A program made the translations under genes and the position numbers. The notes under the pieces are model-generated. The model did no database searches. It saw only the letters and a program-made list of their open reading frames with translations, and was not told the origin of the DNA. Shown here piece after piece: positions 29,001 through 38,276 of a stretch of DNA of 64,000 nucleotides; within the stretch, counting starts at the first letter, position 1; every line of letters starts with the position of its first letter. This DNA comes from Corynebacterium poyangense (GTDB lineage Bacteria; Actinomycetota; Actinomycetes; Mycobacteriales; Mycobacteriaceae): contig NZ_CP046884.1 of the NCBI RefSeq assembly GCF_014522205.1, forward strand, positions 434,001 to 498,000. The letters are read 5' to 3'.

Positions 29001-30111
29001 GGCTGGGGTCACCAAGGTTAAGGTTCGCTCCGTTTTGACCTGTGCTACCGCCACCGGCGTGTGTGCGAAGTGCTATGGCAAGTCCATGGCCTCCGGAAAG
29101 CTTGTGGACATTGGTGAGGCTGTGGGTATTGTGGCTGCACAGTCCATTGGTGAGCCTGGTACTCAGCTCACCATGCGTACCTTCCATCAGGGTGGTGTCG
29201 GTGGTGACATTACCGGTGGTCTGCCCCGTGTCCAGGAACTCTTTGAAGCTCGCGTTCCGAAGAATCGGGCCCCCATTGCGTCGGTCGCCGGTACCGTCCA
29301 CTTGGAGGATGAAGGCAACTTCTACACCCTGACTATCACGCCTGATGATGGTTCAGATGATGTTGTCTATGAGAAATTGTCCAAGCGGCAGGGTCTAGCC
29401 ATGGTGCGACGACCCATGGAGTCCAACCCCAATGCGATGATCGAACGCACCCTTCGTGAGGGCGATCATGTTGAGGTTGGTGACCGGTTGCTGCGCGGAC
29501 CCGCTGATCCGCACGACGTCTTGGAGGTGCTGGGTCGTCGAGGCGTGGAACAACACCTCATTGACGAAGTTCAAGCTGTGTACCGGACCCAGGGTGTGGC
29601 TATCCACGATAAGCACATCGAAATCATCATCCGCCAGATGCTGCGTCGCGGTACGGTGATTGAATCCGGTTCCACTGAGTTCCTGCCCGGAACCCTGGTG
29701 GATCTCCAAGAGGCGAAATTGGCGAATAAGGAAGCTGTGGCTGCCGGTGGTGAAGCTGCCGAACTTCGAAGCGAAATCATGGGTATTACCAAGGCTTCCT
29801 TGGCTACCGAATCCTGGCTATCGGCTGCGTCCTTCCAGGAAACCACCCGGGTTCTTACCGATGCGGCGATCAATAAGCGCTCCGATAAGCTCATTGGTCT
29901 GAAAGAAAACGTCATCATCGGTAAGCTCATCCCGGCGGGAACCGGTATTAGCCGCTATCGCAATATCACGGTGAACCCCACGGAAAGCGCCCGCAGTGCT
30001 AGCTACCCCATTTCTACCTTTGGGGATAGCATTTACGGTGGAGATGATTCCTTCAGCGAATTCACCGGACCGTCTGTGCCCCTGGAAGAAGCTAACTTCT
30101 TTGACCAGTAA
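26092..30111 (+). CDS. rpoC: DNA-directed RNA polymerase beta' subunit
   Basis: 1339 residues from GTG 26092, preceded by GGGAGGAAAGGGAG. The N-terminal zinc ribbon is [20 protein letters not shown]. The absolutely conserved active-site loop [12 protein letters not shown] lies near residue 535, binding the catalytic Mg ions. The second zinc site has CGTTQG and [13 protein letters not shown]. The actinobacterial coiled-coil insert is seen near residues 155-230 (Glu/Ala/Arg-rich). It is the last gene of the rpoBC operon. Confidence 0.98.
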   Translation: MLDVNFFDELRIGLATADDIRRWSKGEVKKPETINYRTLKPEKDGLFCERIFGPTRDWECACGKYKRVRYKGIICERCGVEVTKSKVRRERMGHIELAAPVTHIWYFKGVPSRLGYLLDLAPKDLERIIYFAANIITGVDEEARHNDLTTLEAEMLLEKKDVEADAEAEIADRAAKLEEDLAELEAAGAKADARRKVQNAADKEMQHIRERAEREIERLDEIWNTFVKLSPKQMIIDESLYEELIDRYEDYFTGGMGAEAIQTLIRNFDLDAEAEELRSIINEGKGQKKVRALKRLKVVAAFQRSGNDPAGMVLDCIPVIPPELRPMVQLDGGRFATSDLNDLYRRVINRNNRLKRMIDLGAPEIIVNNEKRMLQESVDALFDNGRRGRPVTGPGNRPLKSLSDLLKGKQGRFRQNLLGKRVDYSGRSVIIVGPQLRLHECGLPKLMALELFKPFVMKRLVEHDYAQNIKSAKRMVERQRPEVWDVLEEAIAEHPVMLNRAPTLHRLGIQAFEPVLVEGKAIQLHPLACEAFNADFDGDQMAVHLPLSSEAQAEARVLMLASNNILSPASGKPLAMPRLDMVTGLYFLTMDKGEDEIGGEGRYRPATTDQPAVGDYSTVAEAIMARDRGILGIQAPIRVRISHLRPPADIEAEQFPDGWQLGQAWTAHTTLGRVMFNELLPWNYPYLEGVMVRKGGGTGKILLGDVITDLSAKYPMITVAQTMDKMKDAGFYWATRSGVTISMSDVLVLPNKEEILDRYEAEAREIERKYWVQGALTERERYDRLVELWKDATDTVGEAVENLYPDDNPIPMIVKSGAAGNMRQIWTLAGMKGMVVNSKGDYITRPIKTSFREGLSVLEYFNNSHGSRKGLADTALRTADSGYLTRRLVDVAQDVIVREEDCGTTQGIRVPVADVVRDAEGNITGYTRHPLTETSVSGRVLAADATSEDGTVILEAGTEINELHIDALVKAGVTKVKVRSVLTCATATGVCAKCYGKSMASGKLVDIGEAVGIVAAQSIGEPGTQLTMRTFHQGGVGGDITGGLPRVQELFEARVPKNRAPIASVAGTVHLEDEGNFYTLTITPDDGSDDVVYEKLSKRQGLAMVRRPMESNPNAMIERTLREGDHVEVGDRLLRGPADPHDVLEVLGRRGVEQHLIDEVQAVYRTQGVAIHDKHIEIIIRQMLRRGTVIESGSTEFLPGTLVDLQEAKLANKEAVAAGGEAAELRSEIMGITKASLATESWLSAASFQETTRVLTDAAINKRSDKLIGLKENVIIGKLIPAGTGISRYRNITVNPTESARSASYPISTFGDSIYGGDDSFSEFTGPSVPLEEANFFDQ

Positions 30112-30165
30112 CAGATCTCTGAGCGGATAGCGACGCCGCCTCACGGCTCCTCGCTTAGATCCCAG

Positions 30166-30203
30166 TACACCCCGTGTTTTTCTTCGGAAAAGCGCGGGGT
30201 GTA
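30166..30203 (+). terminator. Stem-loop after rpoC
   Basis: TACACCCCG (30166-30174) pairs with CGGGGTGTA (30195-30203), with an inner TTTTTC-TTCG-GAAAA hairpin. The T-tract after the stem is poor (GTCCTGTTC), so termination may be partial. Confidence 0.55.
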
Positions 30204-30335
30204 GTCCTGTTCAGGTAACTCAGGCTTGCCTAGCTTGAAAAAAGCACCGCTGAGGAAGAACATGGAAAAGATAAAAGCAGTGGGGGAGCTCGCTGGCAAC
30301 AACCTGTACCAGTCCATCCAAGGAGTTGAGGATTC

Positions 30336-31469
30336 ATGGCTAGAAGCCAACGGGTCCAATGGGTAGATATTGCCAAAGGGCTGTGTATTCTGCTCATCGT
30401 TGTTCACCACGTGAGTATGTATCCGTTCAGCTCCGAGATTCTCCTGGAACTACAAGCGTCAGTTAGTGCCATCCGAGTTCCCCTCTTTTTCTTCTGCTCG
30501 GGACTATTTGCCACCCGATTACTCAGCGGCTCTCTCACCTGGCTGTGGCAAAAGCGGATCTGGCCTTGGCTTTTCCCCTTCACCCTGTGGACTTTTATCT
30601 ATCACATGGGCATTCACCAAATGAGCCCGGCAGACACCGTCCCGATGTTGGTGCATCCGGAGTCTTTTCTCTGGTTTCTCCAAGCCCTCATTCTCTACAG
30701 CATCCTGACCTGGCTTACCCGTTTCATCCCCCGAGTCCTGGTATTCCTCATTTCACTTCTTCCGCTTCTCTTCTTCCCACTATCCGACATTCTCGGGGAC
30801 TACTACGGAATCATGAGATGGTGGCCGGTGTTCCTATGCGGACTGTACAGCCGCTATCTGATTTTTCCGGACCCGAAGACTCACGAATCAGGAATCGATA
30901 AGGTTCGACGCCGCCCCGGCTATCAGCTCGCCGCCGTTGGCATCTTCTCCGGTATCGTCTCACTAGCTCTGTGCATGGAGTTCCTGGAAGTCAAAGTCAT
31001 CCAATATGATCTCTTCAGTTCAGAAGCATGGGCGGCATATGATCGACTCAAACTTATCCCCATCGCCTTAAATGGGGTGGCCTTAGCCATCTTTTTTGCC
31101 ATGCTCTTAGAGCGCCAACAAAGCGTTCTCCTATCTCACGTTGCGGATCTTCTAGCCTTGGCCGGGCGGCACACCCTGCCTATTTATCTCAGTCACCTAC
31201 CGGTCAATATTCTCTTTGAGTACCACGCTGTGGAGCTTTTGGGGTGGACTTCCTGGGCCGATGCGCACCCCATCATGATGACCGTGATCGGTACTGGGAT
31301 TTGCTTGGCGATTGCAATGCTTCTAGAACTTCTAGCAACAAGGGTTCCTGGCTGTCGATGGTTGGTGTATGCACCTGGACGCGATCAACGAAAAAAGGAA
31401 CATCAAGGTTCTCGGGACAGGCTCTCTCCATCGCGTGAAAACCACCGCCACTCCATCGTGCTCCACTAA
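30336..31469 (+). CDS. Membrane acyltransferase (acyltransferase 3 family)
   Basis: 377 residues from ATG 30336, preceded by AAGGAG. The N-terminus WVDIAKGLCILLIVVHHVSM is the acyltransferase-3 signature with the catalytic-type His in TM1. About ten membrane segments follow. Members O-acetylate or acylate sugars or other envelope molecules at the membrane. The last 40 residues (after about 337) are basic and polar, possibly a cytoplasmic tail. It stands alone downstream of rpoC. Confidence 0.82.
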   Translation: MARSQRVQWVDIAKGLCILLIVVHHVSMYPFSSEILLELQASVSAIRVPLFFFCSGLFATRLLSGSLTWLWQKRIWPWLFPFTLWTFIYHMGIHQMSPADTVPMLVHPESFLWFLQALILYSILTWLTRFIPRVLVFLISLLPLLFFPLSDILGDYYGIMRWWPVFLCGLYSRYLIFPDPKTHESGIDKVRRRPGYQLAAVGIFSGIVSLALCMEFLEVKVIQYDLFSSEAWAAYDRLKLIPIALNGVALAIFFAMLLERQQSVLLSHVADLLALAGRHTLPIYLSHLPVNILFEYHAVELLGWTSWADAHPIMMTVIGTGICLAIAMLLELLATRVPGCRWLVYAPGRDQRKKEHQGSRDRLSPSRENHRHSIVLH

Positions 31470-31771
31470 GTCACCTAGATACACCTCCACTAGGAACCGC
31501 ATCAACTGTTCTTGGTACCGTGCTGGACCAGCGGAGGAAACCCCAGCCGTCGAGACCTTAGCTTAAGTGAATCTGCAGTTGGTTAGGGCTAGCATTCTAG
31601 CCATACTGAGCTGGGCAAATATGGCCCGACGCGGGAGCGGTGCATGGTGATACGATGATGAAGTCATCGCAGTACCTCGGTGCTATGCCAAGAATGAGTA
31701 AATAGAAACTTCCTCTCGGGAAAGTGACTCTAGCTGATCTTGTCTAGGCGTGCCATACCTGAAAGATTTTC
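31470..31771. promoter_or_regulatory. Intergenic region before ABC importer, with palindrome
   Basis: 302 bases with no gene seen. GGCTAG-CATT-CTAGCC at 31587-31602 is a perfect 6-4-6 palindrome. A second small stem GATGA/TCATC lies near 31655-31670. I looked for the DtxR box and the cobalamin riboswitch B12 box and saw neither, though both would suit the ABC genes downstream. The palindrome is the best operator candidate. Confidence 0.35.
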
Positions 31772-32794
31772 ATGACGCGAACATCTGCCCACCCTGTGGC
31801 ATGGTGCCTTATCTTCCTGGGGCTATTAATCATTGCTCCGGCACTTAGCCTAGGGTTCGGCCCGGCAGCTATCCCCTTTTCTGAGGCTTTCCATATTTTT
31901 TGGGGAAAACTGAGCGGTCTCGGCGATTTATCGCAGTACCACAGCAACGTCGTCAGTATTATTTGGCAACACCGGGTTCCGAGGATTCTCAGTGCCATCG
32001 GGGTGGGGGCCATTCTTGGCATCAGTGGCGTAGTTATGCAAGCCGTGATCAGAAACCCCCTCGCAGAACCCTATGTCCTCGGACTGAGCTCCGGAGCATC
32101 CACGGGTGCAGCCATCGCCATCGTGATATTTGGCAGTGTCGCTGCCGCCGTAATAAGCGGCATGGCTTTTGTCGGAGCTATAGCAGCTACCGCGGTGGTG
32201 CTGTGGCTAGGAATAGGGCGGGGAAGTAGCTCCCTCAAACTTGTCCTCGCCGGTGTGGCTATGGGGTTTATGTTTAGCGCCCTCACCAATCTCCTCATCA
32301 TCAAAGCGAATAACGCCGAAACAGCCCAAAGTGTTATCTTTTGGACTCTCGGTTCTTTAAGCCGACCCTCGTTGAATCAAGCGCTCACACTCTGCGTGGT
32401 AGGGCTTGTGCTCGGCCTATCAATGTGGGTGTGCGGGCCCTATCTTGACGCCCTAGCGTCGGGAGATCACACGTGCATCGCTATTGGCATTAACCCCACC
32501 ATCACCCGGGTGTTCGTGCTTATCCCGGTTTCAGCAGCAGTTGCCATTGCCGTTGCCCAGACCGGAGGGATTGGATTTATCGGTTTAGTGGTTCCACACC
32601 TTGTGCGTCCTTTATCCGGCTACGCTCATCGAGGAGTCATTGCACTAACTGCTGTGGTGTCCTCGCTATTACTCCTCGCCACAGACACAGTTGCGCGCAC
32701 AGTCTTAGCGCCGGTCGATATTCCCATCGGGGTTATTACTGCGCTTCTTGGGGCGCCACTTCTGATTGTTTTGACCAGGAGGCTGAGCTCATAA
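31772..32794 (+). CDS. ABC importer permease, FecCD/BtuC family
   Basis: 340 residues with about ten membrane segments. Signatures are RVPRILSAIGVGAILGISGVVMQ, RNPLAEPYVLGLSSGAS and GIGFIGLVVPHLVRPLSG, all classic for FecCD permeases that import iron-siderophore, heme or cobalamin. Heads a three-gene operon with an ATPase (2-base gap) and a binding lipoprotein. The substrate is not determined. The ATG has only a weak upstream GAAAG. Confidence 0.9.
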   Translation: MTRTSAHPVAWCLIFLGLLIIAPALSLGFGPAAIPFSEAFHIFWGKLSGLGDLSQYHSNVVSIIWQHRVPRILSAIGVGAILGISGVVMQAVIRNPLAEPYVLGLSSGASTGAAIAIVIFGSVAAAVISGMAFVGAIAATAVVLWLGIGRGSSSLKLVLAGVAMGFMFSALTNLLIIKANNAETAQSVIFWTLGSLSRPSLNQALTLCVVGLVLGLSMWVCGPYLDALASGDHTCIAIGINPTITRVFVLIPVSAAVAIAVAQTGGIGFIGLVVPHLVRPLSGYAHRGVIALTAVVSSLLLLATDTVARTVLAPVDIPIGVITALLGAPLLIVLTRRLSS

Positions 32795-32796
32795 CG

Positions 32797-33558
32797 ATGA
32801 TTGACTTCCATGACATTGGCCTTAGTCGAGGCGAAAAAACCCTTCTCCATGGGGTAAGTGGGATAATTCATGACGGGGAAACGGTGGGTATTGTTGGGCC
32901 AAATGGGGCGGGGAAAACAACCCTATTGAAGGTGCTTTATAAAGCGTTGCGGGCAGATCGCGGGAATGTTGTTGTGGATGGGGACGATATTGCTGCCTTA
33001 GGGCGTAAACATATTGCTCGCAGAATGGCGGTGGTAGCTCAGCATGAGGATAACGCTCTGCCTTTGACCGTGAAAGATAGCGTCCAGTTAGGTCGCTTAG
33101 CCCAGCATAACGCCCTGAACTACGGCAGCCCCAAGGATCAGGATGCGGTACGCAGCGCCCTGGTGAGTGTCGGGCTGGATCATTGTGGAGAGCGATTAAT
33201 TAGTGAGTTATCCGGAGGAGAATTGCAGCGAGTGCTGATAGCGCGAGCTATTGTGCAAGAAGCGAGCCATTTGCTGCTGGATGAACCTACGAATCATTTA
33301 GATATTCACCATCAGTTTGCCATTTTGAAGATGGTGAAGAATTTAGGGAAAACCAGTGTTGTGGTTTTGCATGATCTTAATTTAGCGGCGCACTATTGTG
33401 ACCGAGTGGTGCTCTTAAACCGGGGGGAGATTGTAGCGCAGGGGTCACCGGAAAAAGTTTTTGATCCAGCATTGATTTCCGAGATTTACCACATCCACGC
33501 CCAAGTGATAGCTATTCAGGGTAAACGTCACCTGGTTTTTGAAGACCATCATCCTTAA
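32797..33558 (+). CDS. ABC importer ATP-binding protein, FecE/BtuD type
   Basis: 253 residues: Walker A GPNGAGKTT near 35-43, Q-loop, signature LSGGELQR near 138, Walker B HLLLDEPTNHLDIHHQ near 158, and switch His in VVLHDLNLAAHYCD. This matches ATPases of iron-chelate and cobalamin importers. It lies two bases after the permease stop, so the two are probably translationally coupled. Confidence 0.93.
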   Translation: MIDFHDIGLSRGEKTLLHGVSGIIHDGETVGIVGPNGAGKTTLLKVLYKALRADRGNVVVDGDDIAALGRKHIARRMAVVAQHEDNALPLTVKDSVQLGRLAQHNALNYGSPKDQDAVRSALVSVGLDHCGERLISELSGGELQRVLIARAIVQEASHLLLDEPTNHLDIHHQFAILKMVKNLGKTSVVVLHDLNLAAHYCDRVVLLNRGEIVAQGSPEKVFDPALISEIYHIHAQVIAIQGKRHLVFEDHHP

Positions 33559-33572
33559 GAGAAGGAACAACT

Positions 33573-34604
33573 ATGAGACTAGGGGAAAAGACATCCGCAT
33601 TACTCGGTGTTTTCAGTATTGCGGGAATAGTGCTGACAGGTTGCAGTGCACCGGAAAGCGCTAAAGATGATGCTCCCGCGCAGGCTGCTGGGGCTGACAT
33701 TGAGGTAGAAAGCTGTGGCCGCACCGTTCATCTCGATCACATACCGGAGCGGGTGGTCTTTCAAAATAACGTGGGAGCCTCGCAGCTCATGGATCTGGGA
33801 TTGATGGATAAGGTGGTTGCGCGCTCAGGGGATATTGACACCTCTGTGTATGCGCCTGACCAAGCATCACTGATTGATGCTTTGCCTCGCCTGGAGGGGA
33901 CAGACCTGGGCAGCGGGCACACCAAGCTAGCTACCGAGACGCTGTTGGACAATGATGTAGACCTAGTTCTGAGCCACCACTCCGGGGTTGATATTGACAA
34001 GGCTGAAGAATCGGGGATTGCGGTTTATATTCCTGCGGCTTATTGCAGTGGGGCGAAAACTAAAGCAGCCAGTTTTGATGACGTGAAAAAGGAAGTGAGC
34101 ACCTTCGGTACGCTTTTCGGGGTAGAAGATAAAGCCGAGGCGTTGAATCAAAAGATCACTACTCGGATTGAGGAGTTGGAAAAAGAAGAACCTCAATCAC
34201 CGCTTAGGGGTAAAAAAGCTATCGCGCTTTTTATCACTCCGGGGGATACCGGAACGGTGTGGGCCTACGGCACTGGTGCCATGATTCAGCCGCAATTTGA
34301 GGCGCTAGGGATGAAGAACCTCTATGATGACCGCTCCGAACGTGTTTTTGAGGTCTCTATGGAAGATGTCCTCGCTAAGGATCCGGACCTGGTGGTGCTC
34401 CTCCACACTGCCGGAACCGAGGAGGATGTTATGACGACCTTCCAGCAGATCAGGGGGTATGAAGCGCTGCGGGCTTATCAGAATAAGGCAGTGGCGGTGA
34501 TGCCTTATTCGCTGGTTGATCCGCCTTCATCGCTATCGCTCCAGGGGGTTGACACATTGAAGGAAAAAGTTCTCCCAAGCCACCCTTCAGTAAGCCGCGC
34601 CTGA
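33573..34604 (+). CDS. ABC importer substrate-binding lipoprotein (PBP fold, iron-chelate/heme/cobalamin class)
   Basis: 343 residues. A signal peptide with lipobox LTGC puts the lipidated Cys at residue 24, so the mature protein is anchored outside the membrane. The binding fold starts at CGRTVHLDHIPERVV and includes the typical NVGASQLMDLGLMDKVVAR stretch. ATG 33573 follows AGAAGGAA. Completes the importer; the ligand is unknown. Confidence 0.9.
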   Translation: MRLGEKTSALLGVFSIAGIVLTGCSAPESAKDDAPAQAAGADIEVESCGRTVHLDHIPERVVFQNNVGASQLMDLGLMDKVVARSGDIDTSVYAPDQASLIDALPRLEGTDLGSGHTKLATETLLDNDVDLVLSHHSGVDIDKAEESGIAVYIPAAYCSGAKTKAASFDDVKKEVSTFGTLFGVEDKAEALNQKITTRIEELEKEEPQSPLRGKKAIALFITPGDTGTVWAYGTGAMIQPQFEALGMKNLYDDRSERVFEVSMEDVLAKDPDLVVLLHTAGTEEDVMTTFQQIRGYEALRAYQNKAVAVMPYSLVDPPSSLSLQGVDTLKEKVLPSHPSVSRA

Positions 34605-34785
34605 GGTCCGACGCTTAAGGGGGGTAGCCCTACAAGCAATTCTCAAAATCATCTGAGAAAACCTTTCTGAGCTGCCCCTACTTGCAATCCTTAAGGAGGC
34701 TTTTTTCACGTCCCTCATCCCAGGCAGCAGCTGTGATCCAATTGTTTCACAGCAAAACCGGAGCGGAATGAGGAGTGTCATAAAC

Positions 34786-36143
34786 ATGAATGAGCCAGAC
34801 GTCGGACCTAAAACACTAAGCCCCGGGTCACCACGATTTTGCTGCTGGCGACAGTCTTACCGCTTATTGATTCCAGCGTGGTGAATGTGCTTCTGCCTGC
34901 CATCGGACATGCCCTGGGGGTGGCCGAAGCCGATGCTCAACTAGGAGTTTCCGGCTACATGCTGGCCGCAACTGCGGGGATTGTGCTCTCGACATCCCTG
35001 GTAAGAAGATTTGGCTCCACGCAGGTCCTCATGGTCACGATGATTCTTTTCGGAGTGGCATCCCTAGTGGTGGGGCTCAGCCCAAACCTGGTGGTGTTTA
35101 ATCTTTCTCGGGTAGTCCAAGGCGCTGCCAGTGGTTTTATCATGCCAGCTGTGCAAGCCGTCGCTGCGGACATTGTAGGCAAGGAGGGGATGCGGGCAGC
35201 ACTGGCAACAATCGGGCTTCCTGCGGTAATTGCTCCAGCTTTTGGCCCTCTGCTAGGCGGAGCACTGGTGCATCTGGTGGGCTGGAGGACTCTCTTTCTC
35301 ATTAACATTCCCCTGGTGGTTGGCGCCTTACTCCTAGCACCTAAAGCATTAGCGAAAAGCACCCCTCACATTCTTCCGCTGGGGGCAGGGCAGGCGGTTC
35401 CCGCGATCCTCGGCATGGTGGGACTGCTCTGGGGTATCAGCAGCATCGGAGGTTACCCCAGCTCAACGGTGCTCCTCATTTTTGCTCTGGCACTGATCTG
35501 CATCGCTATTTTTGCGGTCCTGGACTGGCGAGCCAAAACCCCTCTCTTGGACGTGAGCGTTTATCGCCAACTGTCTTTCAGCACAGTGATCCTGTTGTGC
35601 TTTATGGTGGGGGCGGTGTTTTATGGCACCCTTTTGTCCACCTCTATGCACACCCAGCTGGAACTCGGTCAACTCGCGTGGGTGGCAGGCCTGGTACTAG
35701 CCGCACAAGGGGCTGGGGCCTGGATTACCCGCAGCGTCATCAAAGGTCCCTGGAAATCTGCTGATCCTTTTCTCATCCTCGGTGGAGGATTAATTCTTGC
35801 AGCTATTTCTTCCTTGGCGATGCAACTCATCAACCATTGGTCCATGACAGCGGCCCTGCTCATGTTGGGGTGCGCGGTCTTTCGTGGCCTCGGTTTAGGA
35901 GGCTGCACATTAATGGCTCTCTCCGCCGGGTATGAGGTGTTAAGTGCTGAGAAGTCCGCAACGGTTGCCGCACACACGAGGCTGGCCCTCCAATGCGGTG
36001 GTGGTCTTGGTGCTGCTGTGGTAGGTATTTGGCCGGGTTCTTCCTGGTCCTTAGGCGCAGCAACGTGCGGCTTTTCCCTCCTAGGGGCGGTCTTCGCTTT
36101 CTCGCTGTTGCTCCGGCAGTCACGGACCCCGGTGGTGGCGTAG
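34786..36143 (+). CDS. MFS drug-efflux-type transporter with an apparent frameshift near the N-terminus
   Basis: The main frame (from TTG 34839 on) encodes about 434 residues with many membrane segments: LPLIDSSVVNVLLPAIG in TM1 and VVQGAASGFIMPAVQAVAADI, typical of DHA2-like exporters. It has no good start. In another frame, ATG 34786 sits 10 bases after GAGGAG and encodes MNEPDVGPKTLSP. The main frame would join directly if one more C were present in the CCCC run at 34821-34824, giving ...TLSPRVTTILLLATVLPL. So the gene is likely 34786-36143 with a one-base deletion (a mutation, phase variation or a sequencing error). An XRE regulator follows 9 bases later. Confidence 0.75.
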
Positions 36144-36152
36144 GGTGCAGGC

Positions 36153-37028
36153 ATGGAAAGCCCGAGTACTGAGGGCACAGTTTTTGCCCGACGCCTCAAA
36201 CATTCGCGCATGGATAACAAACTCACCCAAGCCAGGTTGGCTGCGGGAATCTGTTCCCCTAGTGCAATATCTCGGTGGAAATCAGGGCAGGGAATCCCGG
36301 ATGCAGAGGTAATTGGAGCGCTCGCTGATCGGTTGGAAATAGATCCCTCGGTACTCACCGGACGGGGGTTTGATCCCCGATTTGCGGAATCTTCGGAGAG
36401 TTTCGCTGAGCTCATCCACACCGTGTTTGGCGAGGGGAATGGCGCTCCGGAGTCACATATGACGCAGTGGATTGGGATGTTTAAGGAGCTTCTGTCTGTG
36501 GTGGATCCGTGGAATGGGGGAGCTGATCCTCGCCGGATTATTGATGCTTTGGCGGTAGATCCACTCACTGAATTAACCCCGGTGACGTGGGAGAGTGCTG
36601 AACTTTTAGAAGCTTTAGTGGCGCTGGCTGAGGATCAGAGATTAGCTCAGGTCGAAAGACTTAGTGAGGTCCTGGGATGGACCACGGATGCGCCGCAGGT
36701 TCTTCGCCGCCTCGCTGTGGAAATAGCAGTAGGGATGTTAGTTCTCATGAAGATGCCGCTAGCCGCCTGGGAGGTAGTTTCCACAGCGTCATTACCTGAC
36801 ATCACTATGACAACTTTCTTCCTTCTGACCTTGAGCAGCAAAGAAGCTAGAGATCTTCCACCGGTGGCTGATCACCGAAGCAGTAGAGATACCGCTTTCA
36901 GTATTCTTGCTGAGCTTTTGAACTTGCCTCCGGAGAATCACGATCTGGCGCTAAGGGCGGTAGCCATCGCGTGTCCGCAAGACGCCCTAGTAAAAGGGAT
37001 CATCAGGCAGATGAGGGAAGAGAACTAA
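36153..37028 (+). CDS. XRE-family transcriptional regulator
   Basis: 291 residues. The N-terminal helix-turn-helix spans about residues 10-65: FARRLKHSRMDNKLTQARLA, then CSPSAISRWKSGQGIPDAEV. The remaining 220 residues are helical and unrecognised. It starts 9 bases after the MFS gene on the same strand, so it probably regulates that exporter. The stop codon lies in a perfect tandem 14-base repeat, GAAGAGAACTAAAA at 37017-37030 and 37031-37044. Confidence 0.82.
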   Translation: MESPSTEGTVFARRLKHSRMDNKLTQARLAAGICSPSAISRWKSGQGIPDAEVIGALADRLEIDPSVLTGRGFDPRFAESSESFAELIHTVFGEGNGAPESHMTQWIGMFKELLSVVDPWNGGADPRRIIDALAVDPLTELTPVTWESAELLEALVALAEDQRLAQVERLSEVLGWTTDAPQVLRRLAVEIAVGMLVLMKMPLAAWEVVSTASLPDITMTTFFLLTLSSKEARDLPPVADHRSSRDTAFSILAELLNLPPENHDLALRAVAIACPQDALVKGIIRQMREEN

Positions 37029-37072
37029 AAGAAGAGAACTAAAACAAGTATGAGGTTTCTCCTTCATCCATC

Positions 37073-37101
37073 TTGCAATCTCACAGGTGGACGGGTATAG
37101 T
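37073..37101 (+). promoter_or_regulatory. Promoter of rpsL-rpsG
   Basis: TTGCAA (37073-37078), 17-base spacer, TATAGT (37096-37101): the best sigma-70-like match in the window. It lies about 200 bases before rpsL. Confidence 0.72.
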
Positions 37102-37123
37102 CGCACGATGTTCCCCCGTCGAT

Positions 37124-37298
37124 GGCGGTGGGAGTCTGACACCGCCTTCTCCTGAACACTGAGTGATCAGCGAGAATGACGAAAGTCTGGACATGTCGGA
37201 AGGGCCCCGGAAAGAGCCCCGTTTTTGTCATGTTTAGGGTTTTGTGTGACGGGAATTAACTGAAACTTTGATGACAACCTCTTGAAAAAGGACGGTTC
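37124..37298 (+). promoter_or_regulatory. rpsL leader with stem-loop
   Basis: Untranslated leader of about 190 bases. GGCGGTG (37124-37130) pairs with CACCGCC (37140-37146). A later GGGC...GCCC followed by GTTTTTG near 37204-37227 looks like a weak attenuator. No other element was recognised. Confidence 0.4.
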
Positions 37299-37670
37299 AT
37301 GCCAACTATCCAGCAGCTGGTCCGAAAGGGCCGCCATAATAAGTCCGCGAAGGTCTCCACCGCGGCGCTGAAGGGTTCTCCTCAGCGACGTGGCGTGTGC
37401 ACCCGTGTTTACACCACCTCCCCGAAGAAGCCGAACTCCGCGTTGCGGAAGCTTGCTCGTGTTCGTTTGACCACCGGTATTGAGGTTTCTGCATACATTC
37501 CGGGTGAAGGCCACAACCTGCAGGAGCACTCCATGGTGCTGGTTCGTGGAGGCCGTGTAAAGGACCTTCCTGGTGTCCGCTACAAGATCGTCCGTGGCAC
37601 CCTTGATACCCAGGGTGTGAAGGATCGCAAGCAGGCTCGTTCCCGCTACGGTGCGAAGAAGGAGAAGTAA
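37299..37670 (+). CDS. rpsL: 30S ribosomal protein S12
   Basis: Decoding-site protein of the small subunit, 123 residues. [13 protein letters not shown] and [13 protein letters not shown] are the two functional loops; Lys43 and Lys88, the main streptomycin-resistance positions, are both wild type. ATG 37299 follows AAAAAGGACGG. rpsG follows three bases after the stop. Confidence 0.98.
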   Translation: MPTIQQLVRKGRHNKSAKVSTAALKGSPQRRGVCTRVYTTSPKKPNSALRKLARVRLTTGIEVSAYIPGEGHNLQEHSMVLVRGGRVKDLPGVRYKIVRGTLDTQGVKDRKQARSRYGAKKEK

Positions 37671-37673
37671 TCA

Positions 37674-38141
37674 ATGCGTAAATCTGCAGCTCCGAAGCGT
37701 CCCGTTGTCAAGGATCCGGTCTACAGCTCTGAGTTAGTCACCCAGCTGGTGAACAAAGTTCTTAAAGACGGTAAGAAGTCCACCGCCGAGCGTATTGTTT
37801 ATGGCGCGTTGGAAAAGTGCCGTGAGAAGACCGGAACTGACCCAGTAGGCACCCTGGAGAAGGCTCTGGGCAATATCCGTCCGGATCTTGAAGTTCGCTC
37901 CCGCCGTGTGGGTGGCGCTACCTACCAGGTCCCGGTTGAGGTTCGCCCCGGCCGCGCCAACACCCTGGCTCTGCGCTGGTTGGTAACTTTCACCCGGCAG
38001 CGTCGTGAGAACACCATGATGGAGCGTCTGGCTAATGAAATTCTGGATGCCTCCAACGGTCTTGGCGCATCCGTGAAGCGTCGCGAAGACACCCACAAGA
38101 TGGCAGAGGCTAACCGCGCCTTCTCCCACTACCGCTGGTAA
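37674..38141 (+). CDS. rpsG: 30S ribosomal protein S7
   Basis: 155-residue assembly protein that binds the 3' major domain of 16S rRNA. It shows [16 protein letters not shown] at the N-terminus, [16 protein letters not shown], and a C-terminus with [21 protein letters not shown]. Co-transcribed with rpsL. Confidence 0.98.
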   Translation: MRKSAAPKRPVVKDPVYSSELVTQLVNKVLKDGKKSTAERIVYGALEKCREKTGTDPVGTLEKALGNIRPDLEVRSRRVGGATYQVPVEVRPGRANTLALRWLVTFTRQRRENTMMERLANEILDASNGLGASVKRREDTHKMAEANRAFSHYRW

Positions 38142-38276
38142 GACGCCGACATGCCATTCTTTGTTAAGAATGGGAAGATTTGAAGAGAAATTATCCGCCG
38201 GATCTATCCTGAACCGGGTGCGAACGTATAGCCTGGTTTGGAGAAATCCGACAACCAACGAGTTTGGGGAAAAACT

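Noticed and set aside
31575..31602. DtxR operator at the TTAGGGCTAGC region
   Set aside because: Starts with TTAGG but the symmetric TAACCTAA half is absent; the palindrome is of another type.
31610..31771. Cobalamin riboswitch before the ABC importer
   Set aside because: No B12 box or matching conserved core could be found by eye.
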